Below, one piece after another: positions 1-7,304 of a stretch of 32,219 nucleotides of DNA. The DNA is from Oscillospiraceae bacterium (GTDB lineage Bacteria; Bacillota; Clostridia; Oscillospirales; Oscillospiraceae). Location: NCBI GenBank assembly GCA_017561205.1, contig JAFZDL010000030.1, positions 1 to 32,219 of the forward strand. The letters are read 5' to 3'. Under the pieces are notes generated by a model. It was not told where the DNA came from. It did no database searches and saw nothing but the letters and a program-made list of their open reading frames with translations. Every line of letters starts with the position of its first letter. The first letter of the stretch is position 1. The translations under genes were made by a program, and so were the position numbers.

Positions 1-298
1 GCAGGTAAGCCTGACCGACACAAGCGGACTCCTGACCGATGGACAGGTGAGCAGGGCCGGGATAGGTGTGGTCGATGCCGTTGTAGCCGCCCTGGGTCTT
101 AATGTTGTTCAGCATGGTTTCGAACTCACGCAGAACGGTCATATCCCGGAAGATACGGATCAGGTCTTCCTTGGTGAACTTACCGGAATCCAACTCTTCC
201 TTGACGGTCTTGTTGTACTGGTTTACGGGGATGTCGTTGAAAGTGACCTTGCCAGCCTCACGGACTTTGGCAGGATCCACAAACAAACTCTTAGGCAT
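1..298 (-). CDS. 2-oxoacid dehydrogenase E1 component, alpha part (partial, cut by window edge)
   Basis: This is the N-terminal 99 residues of a thiamine-diphosphate-dependent E1, the decarboxylase of a 2-oxoacid (pyruvate, acetoin or branched-chain) dehydrogenase complex. The reading frame stays open to base 1, so the rest lies outside the window. The segment YPGPAHLSIGQESACVGQAY matches the conserved E1-alpha region, preceded by the helix around DMTVLREFETML. The ATG at 298 has an AAGGAGG ribosome binding site at 308-314 that overlaps the stop of the E3 gene, so it is translated as the third gene of an E2-E3-E1 operon. Substrate specificity cannot be read from this fragment, nor whether E1 is a fused alpha-beta protein. 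Confidence 0.85.
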   Translation of the reverse strand, partial: MPKSLFVDPAKVREAGKVTFNDIPVNQYNKTVKEELDSGKFTKEDLIRIFRDMTVLREFETMLNNIKTQGGYNGIDHTYPGPAHLSIGQESACVGQAYL

Positions 299-312
299 TT
301 TTCATTTCCTCC

Positions 313-1680
313 TTAAATATGGAAAATTGCTTCTCGAATAATTTCTGCAACGGTGGGATGGGGGAACACAAATTTCTTGAGCCGCTCGGGGTTCAATTCC
401 GTATCCACCATCATCGTTGCGGTCATAATGATTTCAGAGGCGTAGGAGCCAACCATATGGCAGCCCACCAAGCGGTTACGGTCAGTATCCACCACCAGCT
501 TGATAAAGCCCTTGCCGCCCTCTGTCTCGGCCAGGTAACGGCCGGCATAGGACATGGGAAGCTTGACCTCTTTGACGGTCATTCCCAGCTTTTCTGCGCC
601 CTCCTTGCTATGGCCCACAGAGGCCACCTCGGGATCGGTGTAGATTACAGCGGGAATCACATCGTAACGCATTTCGTCGGGCTTGCCTAACATATGGTTC
701 ACAGCTACCTCAGCTTCCCGGTAGGCGGTGTGAGCCAGCATAGACTTGCCGTTGCAGTCACCGATGGCATATACATTCTGCACAGTGGTGCACATATGCC
801 GGTCAGTAACGATGGCTGCTCTGTCCATCTGCAGATTTAGGGTTTCCAGGCCGATACCTGCGGTGGCAGGACGGCGGCCTGCAGAAAGCAGGACCTTGTC
901 ACAGGAAATTTCCTTCTTCTCGCCATTTTCTTCGTAAATGACGGAGTCAGTCTTGACCTCCAGAACCTTGGATGAGAGTTTGAACTCCATACCTCTCTTC
1001 TGGAAGGCATCCGTAAGGACCTTGCAGATATCCGGGTCGGTAGCGCCGGCGATCTTGGGCATCATTTCAATAACGGTAACAGGAACACCCACACTTGCAA
1101 AGTAGTAGGCCATTTCCAAACCGATGACACCACCACCGATAACTACCATCTTCTTGGGAAGCTCGGTCATATCCAACACTTCCCGATTGGTGACCACAAA
1201 GCCGGATGCCAGGCCTTCTTTCAGACCGGGAACCGGAGGAACAACCGTTTCGGAGCCGCTGGCAATGGCCAGTCGGCGTCCGATATAGGTATTTCCATTG
1301 GCAACCACAGAAAAGCCTTCCTCTGCCCTGCCGGTGATCTGTGCCTCGCCGGTGATAACCGTAACATTGTTAGCGCCCATGGTGGCGCCCACACCGGAAA
1401 CCAAGGTCTTGACCACCTTGTTCTTCCGGGCAATCACCTTGGCGTGGTCATAGGTAACACCGGTGGCCACAACACCAAAAGCTTCGCTTTCTGTTGCATG
1501 TCGATACATCTTGGAAGAGTTGAGTAAGGTCTTAGTGGGGATACAGCCCTCATTGAGGCAGGTGCCTCCCAGGGCTCTTTTCTCAAACAGAGCAACTTTC
1601 AAGCCACCCTGTGCGGCTCTTTCGGCACACAAGTAGCCGCCGGGGCCGCCGCCAACAACCAATAAATCAAACATTTCCAT
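313..1680 (-). CDS. lpdA: dihydrolipoyl dehydrogenase (E3)
   Basis: A 455-residue flavoprotein that reoxidises the dihydrolipoyl groups of E2 and passes electrons to NAD. The N-terminal FAD Rossmann motif GGGPGG lies at residues 10-15. The redox-active disulphide motif CLNEGC has its cysteines at 41 and 46. A second dinucleotide motif (GGGVIGLE) follows near residue 177, and the C-terminal HPTVAEIIREA supplies the active-site His-Glu pair from the dimer partner. Length is typical of the family. It starts five bases after the E2 stop and 15 bases before the E1 start, so the three genes are co-transcribed. An in-frame ATG two codons downstream could also be the start. Confidence 0.95.
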   Translation of the reverse strand: MEMFDLLVVGGGPGGYLCAERAAQGGLKVALFEKRALGGTCLNEGCIPTKTLLNSSKMYRHATESEAFGVVATGVTYDHAKVIARKNKVVKTLVSGVGATMGANNVTVITGEAQITGRAEEGFSVVANGNTYIGRRLAIASGSETVVPPVPGLKEGLASGFVVTNREVLDMTELPKKMVVIGGGVIGLEMAYYFASVGVPVTVIEMMPKIAGATDPDICKVLTDAFQKRGMEFKLSSKVLEVKTDSVIYEENGEKKEISCDKVLLSAGRRPATAGIGLETLNLQMDRAAIVTDRHMCTTVQNVYAIGDCNGKSMLAHTAYREAEVAVNHMLGKPDEMRYDVIPAVIYTDPEVASVGHSKEGAEKLGMTVKEVKLPMSYAGRYLAETEGGKGFIKLVVDTDRNRLVGCHMVGSYASEIIMTATMMVDTELNPERLKKFVFPHPTVAEIIREAIFHI

Positions 1681-1684
1681 AGGC

Positions 1685-3583
1685 TTACTTACTCAACAGG
1701 ACAGTGAAGTTCTCCAGGTTGAAGCCCAGTTCCTTCTGGAACTTAGCAGCAGGAGTACCATCCACAGCGCGGTGATCGTAGGTCAGGCTCAAGCCCATAG
1801 CGGGATAAATCTCAATGCCGCCATCCTTACCCTTGCGGACACGGTCGATCGTACCGCACACGCCCAGGATACCGGTCTGGGGAGGATTGATAACGGGAGT
1901 GAAGGACTCAACACCCATATTACCCAGGTTGGACACGGTGAAGCTGCCACCAGACAGCTTATCGGGGCTGATTGCGCCATCGCGGCACTCAGCAGCCAGC
2001 TCCTTAACAGCCTTGGAGATCTCCAGCAGGCTCATCTCGTCTGCATGACGGATGGTGGGAACCATCAAGCCGCGGGGAGTATCCACTGCAACGCCCAAGT
2101 TGACATGGTTGAAGATGCGGATGTTGTTGTCATCCAGCATATTTGCGTTCAGATCGGGGTGGTTCAGCAGCGTGCGGGAAACAGCGTACAGAACGATGTC
2201 GCCCAGGGTGATACCGGCATACTCGCCACCGGCAGCCTTCAGCTGCTTGCGGTAGTTGAGGATTGCGGTAGCATCGAAGGAAGTGTTGTGGGTCAGCTGA
2301 GCCATGGTATGAAGGCTGGTGGTCATGGACTTGCTGATTGCGCGGCGGATACCGCTGAACTTCACGTCGCGGTACTCAGCCTCTGCCTCTGCGGCAACAG
2401 GAGCAGGAGCAGCAGCGGGCGCAGGAGCGGCAGCGGGAGCTGCAGCAACAGCAGGTGCAGCCTGAACAGCAGCAGCGGGAGGATTGGCCATCAGCTCACG
2501 AACATCACGCTCGATGATACGACCGTTGGGGCCGGTACCGGTAGCCATGGTAGCATCCACACCGGCAGTAGCAGCCAGCTTCTTAGCTCTGGGGGATACA
2601 GCAGCGCCTGCGTTAGCGGCAGGAGCGGCAGCGCCACCGGGAACACCGATGGTACAAACAGGATCCAGGCATGGAACTTCGTCGCCTTCCTCGTGGAGGA
2701 TCTCCAGAATAGTACCGGTAGCGGTGGATTCGCACTCAAAGGATGCCTTGTCAGTTTCGTAGGTGAACAGGATGTCGCCTTCCTTGACAGAGTCGCCAAC
2801 CTTCTTCAGCCATTCGCCGATGATGCAGTTTTCCACAGTGATACCAGCCTTGGGCATAATCACGGTGTGGGCGCCGGCAGCGGCGGGTGCAGCAGTTTCA
2901 GCAGCGGGAGCAGCCTCAGCGGGAGCCTCGGCAGCAGCGGGAGTACCGCCAATGCCCTTCAGGCAATCGGTGGGTTCACCGTGGGGGCCAACAGCGCAGA
3001 CATTCTCCAGGCAGGGAACTTCATCGCCTTCTTCATAGAAGATAGCCAACAGCTCACCTTCCTCGGTGGACTCGCACTCGAAGGATGCCTTATCAGTTTC
3101 GTAAGTAAACAGAACATCGCCAACCTTGATCTGGTCGCCGACCTTCTTCAGCCACTCGCCAATGATGCAGCTTTCTACGGTGATACCGGCCTTGGGCATC
3201 AAAACGCCACGGGCCTTGGTAGCGCAGGCAGCAGGAGCAGCTGCGGGAGCTGCGGCTGCGGGAGCTGCGGCTGCGGGAGCTGCAGCAGGTGCTTCGGCAG
3301 GAGCCTCAGCAGCGGAACCGCCACGCAGGGCGGAAGTGTCTTCGCCGGGGTTACCGACAGCGCAGACGTTTACCAGGCAGGGAACCTCGTCGCCCTCTTC
3401 AAAGAAGATGTCGAGCAGGGTGCCTGCTGCGGTAGATTCGCATTCGAAAGATGCCTTATCGGTTTCGTAGGTGAACAGAACGTCGCCCACATTTACGGGG
3501 TCGCCGACCTTCTTGATCCACTCACCGATGATACAGCTTTCCACGGTGATGCCCGCCTTGGGCATGATGACTGCATTTGCCAA
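1685..3583 (-). CDS. 2-oxoacid dehydrogenase E2 acyltransferase with three lipoyl domains
   Basis: The core acyltransferase of the complex, about 632 residues. Three near-identical lipoyl domains each carry the lipoylation motif YETDKASFECES (first lysine is residue 43). Long Ala/Pro-rich linkers separate them. A peripheral-subunit-binding domain (SPRAKKLAATAGVD) follows, then the catalytic domain ending in YDHRAVDG, the HxxxDG acyltransferase motif. The start chosen is TTG at 3583, because AGGAGG lies eight bases upstream and homology begins right there. The upstream in-frame extension lacks domain sequence and overlaps the leader. Three lipoyl domains is at the high end for this family, and it is unusual for a small Firmicute operon. 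The neighbouring lipoate ligase is the likely modifier. Confidence 0.93.
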   Translation of the reverse strand: MANAVIMPKAGITVESCIIGEWIKKVGDPVNVGDVLFTYETDKASFECESTAAGTLLDIFFEEGDEVPCLVNVCAVGNPGEDTSALRGGSAAEAPAEAPAAAPAAAAPAAAAPAAAPAACATKARGVLMPKAGITVESCIIGEWLKKVGDQIKVGDVLFTYETDKASFECESTEEGELLAIFYEEGDEVPCLENVCAVGPHGEPTDCLKGIGGTPAAAEAPAEAAPAAETAAPAAAGAHTVIMPKAGITVENCIIGEWLKKVGDSVKEGDILFTYETDKASFECESTATGTILEILHEEGDEVPCLDPVCTIGVPGGAAAPAANAGAAVSPRAKKLAATAGVDATMATGTGPNGRIIERDVRELMANPPAAAVQAAPAVAAAPAAAPAPAAAPAPVAAEAEAEYRDVKFSGIRRAISKSMTTSLHTMAQLTHNTSFDATAILNYRKQLKAAGGEYAGITLGDIVLYAVSRTLLNHPDLNANMLDDNNIRIFNHVNLGVAVDTPRGLMVPTIRHADEMSLLEISKAVKELAAECRDGAISPDKLSGGSFTVSNLGNMGVESFTPVINPPQTGILGVCGTIDRVRKGKDGGIEIYPAMGLSLTYDHRAVDGTPAAKFQKELGFNLENFTVLLSK

Positions 3584-3635
3584 AGGGAATTCCTCCTTTA
3601 TTCTTGGGGATTGCGGTGTATCCACAGTACCCCAT

Positions 3636-3658
3636 TGTTATACATGTTAATTATAACA
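3636..3658. promoter_or_regulatory. candidate DeoR-family operator over the E2-operon -10
   Basis: Perfect 7-bp inverted repeat, TGTTATA (3636-3642) and TATAACA (3652-3658), overlapping the -10 box of the E2-E3-E1 promoter. The same heptamers occur at the promoter of the adjacent regulator. Assignment to that regulator is inferred from position and shared sequence. Confidence 0.5.
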
Positions 3659-3679
3659 CTACTTAACACAATTCGTCAA
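3650..3679 (-). promoter_or_regulatory. sigma-A-type promoter of the E2-E3-E1 operon
   Basis: On the minus strand, TTGACG (3674-3679) is followed after 18 bases by a consensus TATAAT (3650-3655). This places the start of transcription about 60 bases upstream of the E2 TTG codon. Confidence 0.6.
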
Positions 3680-3705
3680 TAGTGATTTGCTACAAAAATA
3701 CAAAA

Positions 3706-3734
3706 CCGAACCTGTCCGTTATAAACAGGTTCGG
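3706..3734 (-). terminator. terminator after the DeoR-family gene
   Basis: Ten-base stem CCGAACCTGT / ACAGGTTCGG with a nine-base loop. On the minus strand it is followed by TTTTGTATTTTT. It separates the regulator gene from the E2 promoter, so the E2 operon has its own promoter. Confidence 0.75.
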
Positions 3735-3739
3735 CATTT

Positions 3740-4489
3740 TTACAGAATCTTAAGGCCGGCTTTTCTTGCAGCGATTTGGAACTGCTCCGGCATTGCGCCG
3801 TCGGATATGAGATAATCCACATCGGACAACTGGGCAAAGGTGTAGGGCATCAGACATTTCAGCTTTTCCCGGCTGCACATCACCACGCTGGTACGGGCCT
3901 TTTGGATTACCTTACGCTTTACCAGCATATCACTCTCTGTGCCGCAGGTAAAACCGGCATCCACACTGCAACCGGACACACCGATAAAGGCCAGGTCGAT
4001 ATTGATGGTATCCAGCATTTCCAAAGTATTTTGGCCGGAAAGCGCCAGGTTTTTCCGGTTTATGGTGCCACAGCACAATGTTACCACCGGATTATGCAGA
4101 CGGCAGAGTTCCAGTGCGATACTGGGTCCGGTAGTGAAAATATTCACATTGATGTCCGGCAAGCTGCGAGCCAGCATCAGGTTTGTAGTACTGGCATCCA
4201 AAAAAATAGAGCTGTGGGGCTGAAGAAATTCCATTGCTTTTTGGGCAATAGCAAACTTGCCTGCATTATTCTCCCCTATCCGCACATTGAACTCTGGGTC
4301 ACCGCTGTGCCGGACGGATTTGGCACCGCCCCGGAACTTTACCACAGCACCAGCCTCGGTCAGCGCATCCAAATCCCGGTGAATCGTCATCAAAGACACC
4401 TCCGGAAACAGTGTCTGCAGCTCCTTTATGGTCACAACATTCTTTTGCTCTATGTATTCCTTCATCCTATCCAGGCGAATATTATTCAT
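3740..4489 (-). CDS. DeoR/GlpR-family transcriptional regulator
   Basis: A 249-residue repressor-type protein. The N-terminal winged helix-turn-helix (residues 15-55, including TIHRDLDALTEAGAVVKFRGG) has the DeoR-family recognition-helix signature. The remaining ~190 residues form the sugar-phosphate-isomerase-like sensor domain typical of the family, with the phosphate-loop-like segment IFLDASTTNLMLA. The ATG at 4489 has an AGAGG site seven bases upstream. It lies between the dehydrogenase operon and the divergent lipoate ligase. Inverted repeats shared by its own and the E2 promoter suggest autoregulation and control of the complex. The effector is unknown; most characterised members sense phosphorylated sugars, which is not an obvious match to a lipoate-dependent complex. 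Confidence 0.88.
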   Translation of the reverse strand: MNNIRLDRMKEYIEQKNVVTIKELQTLFPEVSLMTIHRDLDALTEAGAVVKFRGGAKSVRHSGDPEFNVRIGENNAGKFAIAQKAMEFLQPHSSIFLDASTTNLMLARSLPDINVNIFTTGPSIALELCRLHNPVVTLCCGTINRKNLALSGQNTLEMLDTINIDLAFIGVSGCSVDAGFTCGTESDMLVKRKVIQKARTSVVMCSREKLKCLMPYTFAQLSDVDYLISDGAMPEQFQIAARKAGLKIL

Positions 4490-4503
4490 AATGCACCTCT
4501 TGA

Positions 4504-4538
4504 TGTTATAATGTTAAATATTCATAACAAATATAACA
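4504..4538. promoter_or_regulatory. candidate operator of the DeoR-family regulator
   Basis: TGTTATA (4504-4510) and TATAACA (4532-4538), with an extra ATAACA at 4524-4529. They overlap the regulator's own -10 box (4530-4535). The same heptamers flank the E2-operon -10 box. A single ATAACA half-site (4614-4619) also overlaps the lplA -10. Confidence 0.45.
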
Positions 4539-4558
4539 CTATCACAAATTCTTGTCAA
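4530..4558 (-). promoter_or_regulatory. sigma-A-type promoter of the DeoR-family gene
   Basis: On the minus strand, TTGACA (4553-4558) is followed after 17 bases by TATATT (4530-4535), upstream of the ATG at 4489. Confidence 0.6.
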
Positions 4559-4586
4559 GAGAATTTTATATTTTTTATATTTTTCA

Positions 4587-4615
4587 TTGACAAACGGGAA
4601 ATACATCTTTATAAT
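4587..4615 (+). promoter_or_regulatory. consensus sigma-A promoter of lplA
   Basis: TTGACA (4587-4592), a 17-base spacer and TATAAT (4610-4615) give a perfect consensus. Transcription would start near 4622, only about 24 bases before the chosen lplA start. Confidence 0.75.
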
Positions 4616-4645
4616 AACAAAAGATTTTTTCAAATGAGGTTTTCT

Positions 4646-5629
4646 ATGATCACCAGGCTTCTCATTTATGAAACCATGGAAACAAATCCCCATCGGAATT
4701 TGGCTACCGAAAAGCATTTGATGGGCATTACCCAGCCCGGAGAATGTCTGCTCTATCTGTGGCAGAATAAAAACACCGTAGTCATCGGCAAAAACCAAAA
4801 TCCCTGGCTGGAGTGCCGCACTTCCCTGCTGGAAGATGAAGGCGGTGTGCTGGCTCGGAGACTGTCCGGCGGCGGCGCAGTTTTTCACGATTTGGGAAAT
4901 TTGAATTTTACCTTTATTATGTGTAAAGAAGATTACGATCTGGATAAACAACTTTCTGTCATTCAGACTGCCTGTGCCATTGCCGGCATCCAAGCGAAAA
5001 AGTCCGGTCGAAACGATGTGCTGGCTGACGGGCGAAAGTTCTCCGGCAACGCTTTCTATCAAAACCGCACCCACGCCTATCACCACGGCACATTGATGGT
5101 AGATGTGGACAAGGACAAGCTGGGCAGGTATCTTAGCCCTCCCAAGGCCAAGCTGGAAGCAAAAGGTGTGACCTCTGTCCGTTCACGGGTAGTAAACTTA
5201 ACAGAGCTGAATCCGGAACTGACCATTGCCAAAATGAAGGCCAATATGGCCCAAGCATTCAATAAAGTTTACGGTATGGTCGCAGAGCCTCTGACCCTTA
5301 CTGAGGCTGATTTTCATACAATAGAAAACCTGAAGGAAGAATATGCTTCCTGGGAGTATTTATACGGCACTCCCCTGCCCTTTACTTTTGAATGCGAAGC
5401 CCGGTTTGACTGGGGTTATATTCATTTGCAGTTAGAGGCAAAGGATGGCATTATCCGGGGCGCAAAAGTCTACACCGACGCAATGGACTGGGCATTTCCA
5501 CAAGCAGTAGAAAACGCCTTATTGGGCTGTCGGTTTGAAACCGCTGCAATGCAGAAAGCATTGCATAATTTGCACGATAAATCTATTGTCGAAGATCTCT
5601 GCCGGTTATTGGCTGAGCAGGTCTTATAA
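4646..5629 (+). CDS. lplA: lipoate-protein ligase A
   Basis: A 327-residue enzyme that activates lipoate with ATP and attaches it to lipoyl-domain lysines. Family signatures are NLATEKHLM near the N-terminus, KNQNPW, the lipoate-binding RRLSGGGAVFHDLGNLNFTF, and GRNDVLADGRKFSGNAFY. A C-terminal accessory domain of about 80 residues follows. The ATG at 4646 is preferred: a GAGG site lies seven bases upstream, and the open frame extends artificially far upstream through the antisense of the regulator. An in-frame ATG at 4634 adds four residues. It is divergent from the DeoR-family gene and close to a complex with three lipoyl domains per E2, so that E2 is the probable substrate. No lipoate synthase or octanoyltransferase gene is in view. 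Confidence 0.93.
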   Translation: MITRLLIYETMETNPHRNLATEKHLMGITQPGECLLYLWQNKNTVVIGKNQNPWLECRTSLLEDEGGVLARRLSGGGAVFHDLGNLNFTFIMCKEDYDLDKQLSVIQTACAIAGIQAKKSGRNDVLADGRKFSGNAFYQNRTHAYHHGTLMVDVDKDKLGRYLSPPKAKLEAKGVTSVRSRVVNLTELNPELTIAKMKANMAQAFNKVYGMVAEPLTLTEADFHTIENLKEEYASWEYLYGTPLPFTFECEARFDWGYIHLQLEAKDGIIRGAKVYTDAMDWAFPQAVENALLGCRFETAAMQKALHNLHDKSIVEDLCRLLAEQVL

Positions 5630-5648
5630 AAAAACTGGAGGTAGCATC

Positions 5649-7271
5649 ATGAACCGTTTATCAACGAAATACACTTCTATGGTAGCCAATCTGAGCCTGG
5701 ACGAGCTGATTGGTCAGCTGATGTGCGTCAGCATCTCTGCAAGTCTTACACCGGAGCAATTTGAAGAATACTGCAAGCAAAGAAAGCCCGGCGCTATTTT
5801 TTCGCTTCGCAGAACCGGTGAGGAGTTCAAGACTTATCTGGAAATCGCCAACCGCTACTCCCCTATCCCCGTAATCGTAGCCAGCGACGTTGAACACGGC
5901 CCCAGCATGGGCTTATTAGGCGAACGCGCCTTACCGGACAGTATGGCATGGGGCGCTTGCAATGATACAGAGCTTCTAAAAAAGGCAGGCGAAGAAACCG
6001 CGAAGATCTGCCGCAAAAACAGTGTCCACTGGACCTTTGCGCCGGTGGTTGACTTGAATACCAACCCCAACAATCCGGAAACCAATATCCGTTCCATCTC
6101 CGATGATCCTTCCCGTGTTATCTCTATAGCCGGCGCCCACATGGAGGGTATGCTGGAAAAGGGCTATATGGTAACTGCCTGTAAGCACTTTCCCGGTCAG
6201 GGTATGGACGACAGAAATTCTCACTTCGTTACAATAAACAACCCCATGTCTAAGCGGAAGTGGTTCAGCACCTATGGCGCCGTGTACAAAGAAATGATTC
6301 GCCGGGGCACCCCCTCCATTATGGTAAGTCACATTACCCTGCCCGCGTTCCAGCCCCAGGACGAAGGCCCGCTGGGTCCTCTCCCTGCTACGCTAAGCAA
6401 AACTTTGATGACAGATCTTTTGAAAGGAAAATTAGGATTCAAGGGTTGTATTGTATCTGATGCTATGAGTATGATCGGCGTTTCCTCCCACATTCCCATT
6501 GATGAGTTGATCGTCAAATTCTTTAATGCCGGCGGCGATATGTACCTGTTCCCCCGGCCAATTGAATACGATTCCTTAAAAAAGGCTGCTGAAGATGGCA
6601 CTGTATCCATGGAACGGCTACGAGATGCCGCCGCCCGGGTTATGTACCTGAAGGACCGGGCAAGACTTTTCGAGGATCAAGCAAAGGTTCTGGCCGAAAT
6701 TGAAGACGATATTCCTATTGGCGATACCGCGCAGAAGATTGCCGACAAGAGTATAAATCTGATCCGAAATCAGGATAATGTCATCCCTGCAAAGCTTCCC
6801 AAAGGCAGCAAGATTCTGTTGGTGAACGCAATGGAGGATTTCTTCCACAAGCCCCCTGCCGGTAATGAATTCGAACCTTTGAAACAGGCATTAACCGAGG
6901 CCGGCTACCAGGTAACAGAGCTGTTCACCCCCACCTATGTCCAGATCAAGGAAGAACGGGATAAATATGATATGATCCTTGTGAATCTCCGCTACAGTTC
7001 CCGGAATTGCCATGGAGGCTCTCTGCGAATTGCATGGGACAATATTGACGCTTTCTGGCATGGCTACCTTTTCCAGCATCCCAAGGTGATTTTAACTTCC
7101 TTTGGCGACCCCTACAAGATTCACGAGTTCCCCTATGTGAAGACATACATCAATGCTTATTCTGATACAGAAGACTCCCAAAGAGCCGTCGCCAAAGTAA
7201 TCCTTGGTCAGATTCCGGCCCAGGGCAAGTGCCCGGTAAACTTCCCTCCCTATTTCTCTCGAGAAGATTAA
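5649..7271 (+). CDS. glycoside hydrolase family 3, beta-N-acetylhexosaminidase type
   Basis: A 540-residue GH3 protein. KHFPG lies at residues 179-183. The loop DRNSHF carries His192, equivalent to the acid/base histidine of NagZ-type enzymes. IVSDAMSM carries the probable nucleophile Asp271. Residues 1-370 form the TIM barrel. The last ~150 residues resemble the second GH3 domain found in longer NagZ-like proteins. No signal peptide is visible, so it probably acts in the cytoplasm on muropeptide or chitooligosaccharide GlcNAc ends. The ATG at 5649 is preceded by GGAGG and lies 19 bases after the lplA stop, so the two are probably co-transcribed. The exact substrate is not determinable. Confidence 0.88.
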   Translation: MNRLSTKYTSMVANLSLDELIGQLMCVSISASLTPEQFEEYCKQRKPGAIFSLRRTGEEFKTYLEIANRYSPIPVIVASDVEHGPSMGLLGERALPDSMAWGACNDTELLKKAGEETAKICRKNSVHWTFAPVVDLNTNPNNPETNIRSISDDPSRVISIAGAHMEGMLEKGYMVTACKHFPGQGMDDRNSHFVTINNPMSKRKWFSTYGAVYKEMIRRGTPSIMVSHITLPAFQPQDEGPLGPLPATLSKTLMTDLLKGKLGFKGCIVSDAMSMIGVSSHIPIDELIVKFFNAGGDMYLFPRPIEYDSLKKAAEDGTVSMERLRDAAARVMYLKDRARLFEDQAKVLAEIEDDIPIGDTAQKIADKSINLIRNQDNVIPAKLPKGSKILLVNAMEDFFHKPPAGNEFEPLKQALTEAGYQVTELFTPTYVQIKEERDKYDMILVNLRYSSRNCHGGSLRIAWDNIDAFWHGYLFQHPKVILTSFGDPYKIHEFPYVKTYINAYSDTEDSQRAVAKVILGQIPAQGKCPVNFPPYFSRED

Positions 7272-7275
7272 CAAA

Positions 7276-7301
7276 AATACCCCGACAGATGTCGGGGTAT
7301 T
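7276..7301. terminator. bidirectional terminator between the GH3 and lipoprotein genes
   Basis: Eleven-base perfect stem AATACCCCGAC / GTCGGGGTATT with a four-base loop, with T-rich sequence on the plus side and A-rich sequence (Ts on the minus strand) on the other. It serves two convergent genes. Confidence 0.8.
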
Positions 7302-7304
7302 TCT

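Noticed and set aside
1772-3682. 636-codon plus-strand open frame
   Set aside because: Antisense shadow of the Ala-rich E2 gene; low-complexity Ser/Gly-rich translation with no domains.
3776-4645. Upstream extension of lplA to a 617-codon frame
   Set aside because: It runs antisense through the DeoR-family gene. A consensus promoter and ribosome binding site lie directly before 4646.
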